10,138 bases of DNA, taken from contig JAOXYB010067401.1 of NCBI GenBank assembly GCA_028565635.1, positions 1 through 10,138 of the forward strand, in the 5' to 3' direction. Below the pieces are notes generated by a model that was not told the DNA's origin, did not search any database, and was given only the letters and a program-made list of their open reading frames with translations. Within the stretch, counting starts at the first letter, position 1. Every line of letters starts with the position of its first letter. Positions 1-8,010 of the stretch are shown here, one piece after another. This stretch comes from Phoronis ovalis. Lineage: Eukaryota > Phoronida > Phoronidae. A program made the position numbers and the translations under genes.

Positions 1-440
1 GATATACAGGTAAGAGATACTGGGCGATAATTCGCTGCATTGGCCCTGTCACCTTTCTTAAACAGTGGAGAAACATTGGCATTAACCCACTCTGATGGTA
101 CCTCAGTTGGTTTAAAGATGCTTGAAAGATTGTTGTTAACATAGGACATACATAATCTGCCATCTCTTTCAAAATACGTGCTGGTATATTATCTGGACCC
201 GCAGACTTATGAATGTTGATATTTTTTAGCAACTTATGCACACCGTTGTTTGTTATAAATCTCAATATTAGGCATTGTTGAATATGCACTAGTACCTAAG
301 TCTGGAATGTTGTTATCACCATCCTTACTGCAAACTGATTGAAATTGTCTATTCAAGATGTTAGCTTTACATGTACTATCTGTGTATGTTATACCATCTT
401 CAACTCGGAGCGAGTTGTATATGTCTATTGCATCAGATTA
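1..440 (-). mobile_element. Decayed non-LTR retrotransposon (Jockey/CR1-like LINE), RT fragment
   Basis: Read on the minus strand, this stretch encodes pieces of the linker and N-terminal reverse-transcriptase region of a LINE ORF2. In order from 440 downward one sees SLRVEDG, KANILNRQFQSV, NNGVHKLLKNI, KSAGPDNIPARILKEMAD and then EWVNANVSPLFKKGDR with NYRPVSL, which are RT blocks 1 and 2 of the Jockey/CR1 type. The reading frame changes twice, at about 257-260 (one extra base) and about 105-120, so the copy is dead. The catalytic YADD box would lie beyond the left edge and is not visible, and no endonuclease domain is seen to the right, so the copy looks 5' truncated near 440-550. The boundaries are approximate. 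Confidence 0.87.
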
Positions 441-550
441 TATTACTCAGAGTATACATTATTTTTATTATGCCCAATAATCTAGATTCTCGTCGAAAAC
501 ACATGTGAAGAAATTAACCACTAGTGATTATTGGTTAACTGACAATGATT

Positions 551-574
551 GAATGAATGAATGAATGAATGAAT
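551..574. repeat. (GAAT)6 microsatellite
   Basis: Six perfect GAAT units, followed by a degenerate GAATGG. It lies about 110 bases from the visible 5' side of the LINE fragment. Some LINEs are associated with short tandem repeats at their ends, but here the position may be coincidental. Confidence 0.9.
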
Positions 575-983
575 GGTCGAACTATGAATGGATTGATTTA
601 ACACACAGGAAAACAATGTGAACAATGAGACGGTGCATATGTGACATAATTTATATTAGTCCCACTCTATTTCATGTATATCATTAATTCCATCCATTAA
701 TTTGGGTTCCTACAAATATGCATTATTACAGGACATAGTAACTATCTCCCTGAACATCAGAGACAACATCCAATGAGTCACAGATCTTTTTTAACTGTTT
801 CCTTTCCAGAAGAATAATTCATAGGCGGGTCGTATTTTGACCTAATTCTGCAATATTTCCCGCTGGTAATGGCCAGAAAGCAGTCAATTTATTCTACTTA
901 CATTGTCAATTACAATAGGCTGATTTGCTATCACATCAAAAGACTCCATTGTAGTAAATTAAGCTGATTTTAGGCACTCCTTT

Positions 984-1007
984 GCTGCCAGCCAAAATTT
1001 TGGCAGC
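984..1007. repeat. Nested inverted repeat with 14-bp perfect palindrome
   Basis: GCTGCCA at 984-990 pairs with TGGCAGC at 1001-1007. The interior holds a perfect 14-bp palindrome at 991-1004, GCCAAAATTTTGGC, so two alternative pairings are possible. It lies just left of the NRF1-like motif in the likely promoter. Its function is unknown. Confidence 0.85.
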
Positions 1008-1017
1008 CCTGAAATGA

Positions 1018-1223
1018 GCATGCGCATTGGTAGATGCCGGCAACTTCCGGAATTTATTTAGGTTTCTTTAATATTAGCAAACATGCAAAATATGGCGATT
1101 TAATATATCTAATTAATCACAACCCCGTATAATTATTTACTACTTTGCCCTTTTTTATTCGTTTTAATATTTTTTTCTTAAATAGTTAACGTGGTTTTAC
1201 TTGGGTGGTCTAAAACCGGAAGT
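1018..1223 (+). promoter_or_regulatory. Probable TATA-less promoter motifs: NRF1-like and two ETS-like sites
   Basis: GCATGCGCA at 1018-1026 matches the core of the NRF1 palindrome. ACTTCCGG at 1043-1050 and CCGGAAGT at 1216-1223 are the same ETS/GABP core in opposite orientations. These motifs are GC-rich islands in AT-rich surroundings, about 210-420 bases upstream of the first ATG codons of SUFU. NRF1 and ETS sites are typical of housekeeping, sometimes bidirectional, animal promoters. The transcription start itself is not visible, so this is an inference from motifs only. Confidence 0.35.
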
Positions 1224-1437
1224 TATTGTAAGCTGTTCTATTATAGTATTTTACCCGTGCTTTGCAGTAAAGAAATACCGTTTTTTTCATTGTTTTTCAA
1301 TATGCCCTTTCTTTTATGAATCAGTAAATATTCTAATTGTTTGTTTTCGCTAATACTAGAACGATATTCTGATTTAAAGTTACAAAGATAATTTACAGAA
1401 CAAGAAAGTTTCAATCGTGTTTGGGAATGAAGCTATA

Positions 1438-1590
1438 ATGATTAAACTGCTTAAAATCCTTGATGAAGAGGGATCCAAAAGCTGCGACACATACGAGGTC
1501 AGGATATTCAGAGATGAACACACAGACGGGTCCCGTAACCCCTCCTGGCTTGGAGGCGGTATACACTGCATGTCGAAGACTTTATCCTGA
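1438..1590 (+). CDS. Possible overlapping upstream ORF (50 codons) across the SUFU start
   Basis: ATG at 1438 has A at -3 and opens a 50-codon frame ending in TGA at 1588-1590. It runs through both candidate SUFU starts (1463 and 1514) in a different frame and ends inside SUFU exon 1. It begins MIKLLKILDEEG and ends GGGIHCMSKTLS, with no known domain. If the mRNA begins upstream of 1438, ribosomes would meet this ATG first, and translation of SUFU would depend on leaky scanning. If transcription starts downstream of 1438, the frame is irrelevant. Confidence 0.25.
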   Translation: MIKLLKILDEEGSKSCDTYEVRIFRDEHTDGSRNPSWLGGGIHCMSKTLS

Positions 1591-1632
1591 TCAACCTAAT
1601 CCTTTGCAGGTTACTGCTGTTGTGAAGTACTG
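1514..1632 (+). CDS. SUFU: SUFU exon 1 (start codon exon)
   Basis: Encodes residues 1-40, including YTACRRLYPDQPNPLQVT, the near-invariant start of the SUFU fold. It ends after TG of the Trp40 codon (phase 2) at a GTAAGA donor. The proline/alanine-rich N-terminal leader of vertebrate SUFU is absent or replaced by a short TGPVTPPG stretch. ATG at 1463 is an in-frame alternative start. Confidence 0.9.
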
Positions 1633-4600
1633 GTAAGAATCGTATTTTTAAAGTTATTGTTTACAACTCAAGTCTTGTCAAATTTTCACATTCTATTAAA
1701 GTTTTGGATTCTTTTAATTCCTTGACATTTCGAATAGATATATGCGTAATGCTAGATGTTTCACCGGTCAAGCTTATGTGGTCTTTGCTACGATATATCA
1801 TCCACATTTGAAAGTGATTTAAGACTAGAACTCCGGCTAAAACTATCCTTTGCACAGTGTTTGTCACTGAGAGGGATAAAATAGTTTTTTAAACATTTTA
1901 TACAAATCATTTCAATTCCTTATTGGTCCAGCAAAGAAAGTTGTGGCTCAGTCGTTTAATGGACTGTTTCACAGTGCATTTTAGAATTTAATCACTGTAT
2001 ATGAAGAAATCTTATAAATATGTGTGAGTCAATTCACTTCTTTTAACATTGCCTGGGAAGTGTTATATTAACTGGTACATGAAAATTAATTCACCATGGT
2101 AATCACTGTAGGAGGTAAACAGCAATCACAGGTATAGTTCATTGACATGCCACATGTGTTATCTCACGAGCTATTGTTAAAGGGGGACTTATGACTCATG
2201 TCAGTGCGAAATTTCCTACGTAGCATGGATAAACAAAATATTTTTGTTTTTCTCAGGGTAAGGTGTTTAAATCCATTAAAATTTCCGAATAATGTAAAAA
2301 ATGCAGTGGAAATATTAAATATGATACCTTGATTAATGACAACTGTTAGTCAGGGAAGTATGTAATTGAAGACGACTCCTGGCAAGCTGCTATGTGAACT
2401 AAGATATATGCTGTGTCGATATTGGTTGATAAAAGCACCTGACACAAAAAGCTAATGCTTAGTAATAGTAGGTATATTTTTGTGTATGCTATTAGTGTTC
2501 TAGACTTTTTTTACCTTTATTCTGTTGCTTACACATTGTACTTCTCTATTTCAGGCTTGGAGGACCTGATCCTTTGGACTACATTAGTATGTACTCCAAT
2601 CCTGGTGACCCTGAACATGAAATAGCACCACATTGGCATTATGTTAGTTTTGGTTTGTCCGATTTACATGGTGATGGAAGAGTGCATGAGTAAGTAGCAT
2701 GCACAGAACATTTCATGAATAGTACATCCATATCACACTAAATTGTTTTACATGATAATGTCACAACTGAAAAATAATATTATTTAACACCAATTTATCA
2801 ATATATTTTAATCATCCAGCTCTTGCTATGAATTTGTTTTGCCAAAGTGTAGTCTAATGGCTGATAATCCTCCTTCAATTAGATTTTTTTTTGTGTCTGT
2901 TGTTGTGTACTTTGTAAGTAAGTACCATGATAATTTTGTAAACCCAGGTCCCTTCTGAGATTTATGTGCAAACATTTAACCCTTCAGTGATTTGTGGATA
3001 TGCAAGTAAATGGTAGTTTAGTGCAACTTCATTATCAGCAACGAGTTCTTAATTCCAAATATTTTAACATTTTTCAAGTTTAGAAATTACAAGAGATGAC
3101 TGAGAAAAAGGATTGACATAATATGTTTAACAATTTTAATTACTGTAGGATTATTATATCATAGCTTTCTTGATTTTCCTGATTATTTATTATTATTATT
3201 ATTATTATTAGCATATTAAACCTCAAACTTAATTTACTTGCCTTCTGAACTTCAAGAAGATGGAGGCTGAAGATGAAGCTATAAGAAAGTATTCAGATGA
3301 AGTAATGAGATAGATGGGAATAATACATTAAAGTTTGGTAGAAAGGTTATTGATTTTTTTAGGCCAAAGGCACTAGATGGTCCCAGTGGCTTTGGTTTTG
3401 AGTTGACATTTAGATTAAAAAGAGAAGCGGAAGAAACAGCCCCACCAACATGGCCAGCTGCTTTGATGCAGGCTCTGTCAAGATATGTATTCCAGTCAGG
3501 TACAGTACCAGTGATTTATTATCTAAGGAATTTGATTGTGTATTGTGTTTTTATTTGAGTACTGCTGCTTAGTCCGGTGTGCATGAACCAAAATCGTTCA
3601 ATCTTTCAGAGGACAACGTAAGGTAAAGTCCTTAAATTATAAAAATGGAAGCAAAAGCAGGAATGTAAGAGTAATATGTTTTATAGTATAAAGTCTGTAA
3701 TGACAGACTATGATCTTAAATATTCTTCATACAAGGAGGGGAATTTAATTTTGGAATTGTACAAGTCTGCTCTTGAAGAAAATAACATCTTAGAAAAAAT
3801 ACAAAAGTAAACTAGGAAAAACATTTAATTCTCAAGTAGTTTGCGAACTAAATTGAGTTAAAACCACAACTGTGAACTTTTTTATGGAACGTTTGTAAAA
3901 TTGTGACTGATGTATACGGAATGCTTTTCTTAGCTTTAATCAAAAACTGGATTTGTTTATAGATAATACCTTGTGCAATGGTGATCACATTTCTTGGCAC
4001 AGTCCATTAGACGGTACAGAGTCAAGGATTCAGCACATGCTAATCACTGAAGATGTACAATTACAACCACTAAATACTCCACTGGGTACTGTGCAATTCC
4101 TGCAGGTGTGACATTTTTGTTAGCAGATATACCTTAGTAAAAAATGCTAAAAATTTGCTCTACTATACAAGTAAAGACTGTTGATGTTTATTCTCATGAC
4201 TTAATGTATGGGATGTTTAAAACTTTGTTCTCGAAGGTCATTCAAGTTAGCTGTGACCCAAGTTGCATATGTACAACTTTGGACACAATAATTATTACAG
4301 GTTTCATCTTTGCCTACATACTAGGTACTAAGCAGCTAAATTGACTCAGCAGTGATATTGCCTGGATCCAGTGCAACATGTACATGGGTCAGTTCAATTT
4401 TCCCATTGAAGCCAGAGTGGGTGTCAGTAGCAGGGAGAGATACTATCTGTTTGTTGTATGTCTGTTTAACTAATAATAGGCTCGCAGAAACTATATATGT
4501 TAATAGATATGACTCAACCCCTGTAACATGGACAGTATAGGGCCTGATAACTACTGACATCCAAGTCTTTCATAGTATTGTTAATTAACAACACCATATT

Positions 4601-7397
4601 CTGTACAAACAAATATTTCGATATGATTCGTATGCAAGATATTAAATGCATGCTGTTGTAGATTATATAGTTAATACAAAAAATGTCAAATACATGTACT
4701 TGTAGATTATTGGAGTCTGCCAAGAAGAATTAAAATCTGCTCAGCACTGGAATGGGCCTGGTGTCCTTGATTTATTAAAGTCCATACCTGTGTAGGTGTA
4801 TTTTTATTCATGAAATAATTTAAAAACTTGGCATTGTTACAAAGTTAAGCATTGAATATTATATTTGAAATTATGCTTGCAATCCAAGAAGTGAGATTGA
4901 TACAACATTTGTGTACTAATTACCTGGGATTTTTTTTTTGAAACCAAATTTATGTTTTCGTTATTAGTATCATTACAGATAGGACAGCAATATATTTTTC
5001 ACAAGCTTGCTGCACATAAAATAAATCGACCATTACTCACCTCATAAAACTTAAATTAGAGATTTGAAAATGTACTCTCTGAATAAAACCAGATTTACCA
5101 ACAAATTGTTTGTTCCAGCGCTGGTGGTCCGTGGCTAATTACAGACATGCGTAGAGGAGAAAGCATATTTGAAGCTGACCCTCACTTACAGGTGTGCTTT
5201 GCGTTCATTTCTGCAAATACATAAAGATTTGAATTTTTTGTAAATAGTTCATTTACAAGAGAAATAGCGTATTATTTTGCTTAAATTAAAATACAGTTAC
5301 TTTTTCACTCTACAAGTTTTGTCAAGCCAAATAACTAGATCTCAGCTTTTGTAGGAAAGAGTGGACCAGGGAATAGAACATGAAGGTTCAAATCTCAGTG
5401 GCGTCAGTGGTCGTTGTACTTGGGAGGAACCATCGCATTCAGAATTTGACACGCATAATGAAGATAATAAAGAAAATAGACATGTAGCATGTTGTAGGAG
5501 AGATAGCAATGAAATCGAAAGGCCACATATCTCACATTACGGTGAGTGTACATAGGTGTCTTCTATATTGTCATAAAGAAAAATACTATTCAGGAAGCAA
5601 GTGTAGAGAATAGAAAACCTCCAAATGCAAAACATATAATGTGCAAAGAATTTTCGTTATTGGAGATTTGTTTTGTACGTGCTATAAGGTAGGTCTTGTG
5701 TTATACCTGCCCTAGTCAGACTTTCAAAAAGTTTTTACCAAACAACATAATTATGGTACATCACTGTTATAATATAGCCATTCCAGCCACTTGTGAAGCC
5801 AAACCGTTGAAACTAAAAATAAGCATAATGCAAAAAATTAAGGTTGAAGTATTTTACTTTATGCATTTTCATGACCTTGTACCATCACATCAGATGCAAA
5901 TGTGTTACATTATTTGTTTGTAATACTTTATACTATATGAATGTTGTATCTTGTAGAGTCGGAGCAGATAAAACAAGCGCTGAAAATTGGTCTTAAAACA
6001 ACAGCTTCACATACAATAAAACAAGAACCAACAGAAGTCCATCCGTAAGGAATTCTTCAGATTACTTTCATTTAATTAAAATTGGTATAACGAAATTTAT
6101 TTATATAATTTATGTAATAATACAGTTTGGTATAATAATTATTAAAATTTGAGCTTAATTTATTGAACTAGTTTTATAACATGTACGACTTGCTTTGTTA
6201 AAAGCATAGTTGTCAGTCATCACTAATCATGTCGAGCTGCTCATTATATAGTTAATGAGTCTTAATTTCCTATGTCTAGTGAACAAAATGGAAGTCGGAA
6301 AGAGTCATTTGATAGCAATGTTAGCAGTGAAGCTTCTACAGAACTTTTACGAACAAGATCATTAGACACAGTGCATCTTAAATTTAATTTAGAAGCTGGA
6401 AGTTTATTACCATTGGCCATAAGGTTCGTATAAATTACTATATTCAGGATTTTACTCATAGTTATGTTGCATCATACAGATGCAGAGTTTGAACATTGGC
6501 TTTATATGTCTATATATAGCCGTTTAATATTTAAACTAGCACACAATTACAATGGTTTTGGCAATACTAAATACTATAGTATAAATAAATAATATTATAA
6601 ATTAAAAAAAATATACTATTAAATGCACCATCTAATATGACATTTGCGCACTACTTAATAATTATTCTATTTTTAAACTATTTGGTAACTTGCTTAGATA
6701 GAGATGCAGGTCATTTTGTATTTACCAAAGTGACTTCATTTCAGAGGAAGGTTAAAACATGGTCGACACTTTACCTTCAAAAGTGTTTTAAATGATGTAG
6801 CCATCACTCTTGTCTCAACGAATATACAAGGATCTCTTGCCACAGAACAACAACCATATGCTGCTCATGGTCCCTGGCTGCAGGTCTTGCTAACAGATGA
6901 ATTTATAGACCAGTTACAGCATGAGTTAGAAGTACTTAGTAATCCAGAAGATGTAAGTATTCATGCTGATTTTTACTTTTGGAAGGTCTAATTATCTGTC
7001 AGTACCCAACAGTGTCTTGACATAGGTTACTTTAAATCGCTGGTAGTGCAACGACCTTACAAGATTAATAAATCTGTAAGACTGCCAACGGGACATTACA
7101 TTTAATTTTTTTTTTTTTTTCATATAGTTCAACTAAATGCAAAAACCTATATTTTATTGTGTAACAAGTTATGCGGGATTCAGTTATGAAACTCGAGTAG
7201 CATGATGGTATTCAACCATTTTTCTGATAGCTTAGACATTCTAAAGAGATGCAATTTATTTCCTTATGAAATAAATCTTTGTATTGCATCAACAATAATT
7301 CTCATTATATTTTTTTATTTTTCAGCTTGCTTTGCCATATACATTTACATGGCCAGAAAAACATTTTGCTATTACTATTCTTCAAGATGAAACATGA
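1514..7397 (+). CDS. SUFU: Suppressor of fused homolog, complete gene in 11 coding exons
   Basis: SUFU binds GLI/Ci transcription factors, holds them in the cytoplasm and promotes repressor formation in Hedgehog signalling. Exons: 1514-1632, 2555-2689, 3363-3499, 3963-4105, 4706-4791, 5119-5191, 5355-5541, 5957-6044, 6280-6423, 6745-6952, 7326-7397. They join without a stop to 1392 nt, 463 residues; human SUFU has 484. The N-terminal SUFU domain covers about residues 18-230, then comes an acidic, variable linker (about 255-345), then the C-terminal SUFU_C region to the end. Tyr126, Asp138 and Leu365 match human Tyr147, Asp159 and Leu380, which form the GLI-binding cleft. Ser328 and Ser332 (SRKES) match the GSK3-beta/PKA sites Ser342/Ser346. 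Human Lys257, Lys321 and Lys457 align with Gln, Ser and Ala. Start: ATG 1514 has G at -3. An in-frame ATG at 1463 with weak context would add 17 residues, and a stop at 1439-1441 closes the frame above it. The C terminus is about six residues shorter than human. Confidence 0.97.
1633..2554 (+). other. SUFU intron 1
   Basis: A 922-nt GT-AG intron, the longest in the gene, with a pyrimidine-rich acceptor ending TATTTCAG. It is AT-rich. I see no coding sequence, RNA gene or clear repeat in it. Confidence 0.85.
2555..2689 (+). CDS. SUFU: SUFU exon 2
   Basis: Encodes LGGPDPLDYISMYSNPGD and PHWHYVSFGLSDLHGDGRVHE, colinear with the vertebrate protein without gaps. Ends in phase 2 at GTAAGT. Confidence 0.96.
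2690..3362 (+). other. SUFU intron 2
   Basis: A 673-nt intron containing a (TTA)8 microsatellite. A short open stretch starting at ATG 3260 (MEAEDEAIRKYSDEVMR then stop) looks protein-like, but it has no recognisable relative and is not needed for the SUFU reading frame. Confidence 0.85.
3187..3210. repeat. (TTA)8 microsatellite
   Basis: Eight perfect TTA units inside SUFU intron 2. Confidence 0.9.
3363..3499 (+). CDS. SUFU: SUFU exon 3
   Basis: Encodes DGPSGFGFELTFRLKRE, PPTWPAALMQALSRYVFQS. It includes Tyr126, the equivalent of GLI-contacting human Tyr147. Ends in phase 1 at GTACAG. Confidence 0.96.
3500..3962 (+). other. SUFU intron 3
   Basis: A 463-nt GT-AG intron (GTACAG...TTTATAG). 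AT-rich; nothing else recognised. Confidence 0.85.
3963..4105 (+). CDS. SUFU: SUFU exon 4
   Basis: Encodes DNTLCNGDHISWHSPLDGTE and SRIQHMLITED, ending GTVQFLQ. The aspartate of NGDH is residue 138, equivalent to human Asp159 at the centre of the GLI-binding groove. Ends in phase 0. Confidence 0.96.
4106..4705 (+). other. SUFU intron 4
   Basis: A 600-nt intron. Its middle part (about 4336-4560) is open on both strands and less AT-rich than the rest; see the findings. It also holds a 14-bp palindrome at 4578-4591, TTGTTAATTAACAA. No RNA gene is recognised. Confidence 0.8.
4706..4791 (+). CDS. SUFU: SUFU exon 5
   Basis: Encodes IIGVCQEELKSAQHWNGPG and VLDLLKSIP. The donor at 4792 (GTAGGT) is chosen so that the split codon GT|C restores Val before AGGPWL. 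Phase 2. Confidence 0.95.
4792..5118 (+). other. SUFU intron 5
   Basis: A 327-nt intron ending TTGTTCCAG. It contains a T9-type run near 4931. Nothing else recognised. Confidence 0.85.
5119..5191 (+). CDS. SUFU: SUFU exon 6
   Basis: Encodes AGGPWLITDMRRGESIFE and ADPHLQ, one of the best conserved parts of the protein. Ends in phase 0 at GTGTGC. Confidence 0.95.
5355..5541 (+). CDS. SUFU: SUFU exon 7
   Basis: Begins ERVDQGIEHEGSNLSGVSGR, where Gln236 stands in place of human Lys257. The rest is a charged, asparagine/glutamate-rich linker with no close match to vertebrates, corresponding to the disordered segment between the two lobes. It is about 33 nt longer than the vertebrate exon as I recall it. 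Phase 1 end at GTGAGT. Confidence 0.93.
5542..5956 (+). other. SUFU intron 7
   Basis: A 415-nt intron (GTGAGT...TTGTAG). A 75-codon plus-strand ORF at 5696-5923 has no domain-like features and is probably chance. Nothing else seen. Confidence 0.85.
5957..6044 (+). CDS. SUFU: SUFU exon 8
   Basis: Encodes ESEQIKQALKIGLKTTASH then TIKQEPTEVH, matching the EQI...L..GL pattern that opens the SUFU C-terminal region. The residue aligned to human Lys321 is serine. TIKQEP also resembles a psi-K-x-E sumoylation consensus less the first hydrophobic fit (IKQE). Phase 2 end at GTAAGG. Confidence 0.9.
6280..6423 (+). CDS. SUFU: SUFU exon 9
   Basis: Encodes EQNGSRKESFDSNVSSEA and then LLRTRSLDTVHLKFNLEAG, SLLPLAIR. 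SRKES is the dual GSK3-beta/PKA site (Ser328, Ser332). Leu365 matches human Leu380. The donor GTTCGT is a weak one, but the residues on both sides (IR|GRLKHGR) fix it. Confidence 0.94.
6424..6744 (+). other. SUFU intron 9
   Basis: A 321-nt, very AT-rich intron with the unusual donor GTTCGT and a standard acceptor CATTTCAG. Nothing else seen. Confidence 0.85.
6745..6952 (+). CDS. SUFU: SUFU exon 10 (equals two vertebrate exons)
   Basis: Encodes GRLKHGRHFTFKSVLNDVAI, EQQPYAAHGPWLQVLLTDEF and IDQLQHELEVLSNPED. At 208 nt it corresponds to two consecutive exons of vertebrate SUFU, so one intron is missing here. Phase 0 end at GTAAGT. Confidence 0.96.
6953..7325 (+). other. SUFU intron 10
   Basis: A 373-nt intron with a 15-T run at 7106-7120 followed by CATATAG at 7121-7127, which resembles an unused or alternative acceptor. 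The real acceptor TTATTTTTCAG lies at 7325. Confidence 0.85.
7326..7397 (+). CDS. SUFU: SUFU exon 11 (stop codon exon)
   Basis: Encodes LALPYTFTWPEKHFAITILQ and DET, then TGA at 7395-7397. It aligns with the last beta strand of SUFU (LP..YSWPEKK...ILPD). Ala442 stands in place of human Lys457, and the tail is about six residues shorter. Confidence 0.93.
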   Translation, partial: LALPYTFTWPEKHFAITILQDET

Positions 7398-7819
7398 TTG
7401 TAAATCTTTGTGCATTATATATATACTGCTGAGATTGTGCAGAACGAGAGCGGAGGACATTTGGCCATACCCATCATTTTGCGTGATTTTAGCTATTCCA
7501 AACACTGCTGCTGATTTCAGTAGCACCAGATCTGTCAATTGTTCATAATTTGTGATTCCATAAAACCGCTAAAGACAGTGCCAAAGTAATCTGAATCAAA
7601 TCATCGGTTATGCAATTTATATAAACTGTATAGCTGCGAGGACTATTCCTTGTGTTGACAACGTCATCTTTGATGTCTAACCGATATATTTCATGAATTG
7701 TTGTACATTATATGTACCACTTACTGTCTATCCACTATGGAAAGTAATTGTTTACTAATACTTTTCATGTTTTATAATGAATTTAAATACCATATAGGTC
7801 AGACAAAAAAGAAACCTTG

Positions 7820-8010
7820 TTTAACGGGCATGACCACTGCAAATTTTGCATTTTCTCTTATTTTTGTTAATAAACCCTATTTAACAGGTGCGACTGCTTC
7901 AAAAAAAAACTTGGGAGGGTTTTTGCCTGTTAAACATCTTTTTTTAAATTAAAAAACAGCCCGACTGACTCATTTTTTAAGGGGTACCACCTGTTAAACA
8001 ACTTATCTTT
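7820..8010. repeat. Three-copy decayed direct repeat of hairpin units
   Basis: Three diverged copies of about 60-65 bp lie head to tail, at about 7820-7879, 7880-7945 and 7946-8010. Copy 2 starts TTTAACAGGTGCGACTG and ends CCTGTTAAACA; copy 3 holds AACAGCCCGACTG and ends CCTGTTAAACA; copy 1 starts TTTAACGGGCATG and ends TTGTTAATAAACC. The two ends of a unit are inverted repeats (TTTAACAGG at 7880-7888 against CCTGTTAAA at 7926-7934), so each copy could fold into a hairpin. It may be a short satellite or remnant of small palindromic transposons. Confidence 0.55.
7869..7874 (+). terminator. Candidate SUFU polyadenylation signal AATAAA
   Basis: First canonical AATAAA after the SUFU stop, 472 nt downstream. 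It sits inside copy 1 of the 60-bp repeat. Whether it is used cannot be told; later signals also exist. Confidence 0.35.

Larger units (their letters stand above)
441..1437. other. Intergenic region upstream of SUFU
   Basis: No coding sequence was recognised on either strand. Short ORFs here lack domain-like sequence and codon bias. The left part is plain AT-rich DNA with the GAAT microsatellite. The right part, from about 984, contains a nested inverted repeat and transcription-factor-like motifs and probably includes the SUFU promoter and any 5' untranslated region. No convincing TATA box could be tied to a start site. Confidence 0.6.

Noticed and set aside
1380-1571. 63-codon minus-strand ORF
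   Set aside because: It is the shadow of SUFU exon 1 and its upstream sequence, with no domain-like content.
3241-3314. Possible cryptic exon in intron 2 (ATG 3260, MEAEDEAIRKYSDEVMR then stop)
   Set aside because: Exons 2 and 3 join perfectly without it, it ends in a stop, and no relative was recognised.
5361-5555. 64-codon plus-strand ORF as an independent small gene
   Set aside because: Its sequence is SUFU exon 7 read through the donor at 5542; it is not a separate gene.
7279-7548. 89-codon ORF and the opposing 77-codon ORF around SUFU exon 11
   Set aside because: They overlap the SUFU last exon in other frames, and the residue make-up reflects AT-rich DNA.
7820-8010. CRISPR-like or bacterial repeat array
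   Set aside because: The units are too diverged and the context is clearly eukaryotic, with spliceosomal introns.
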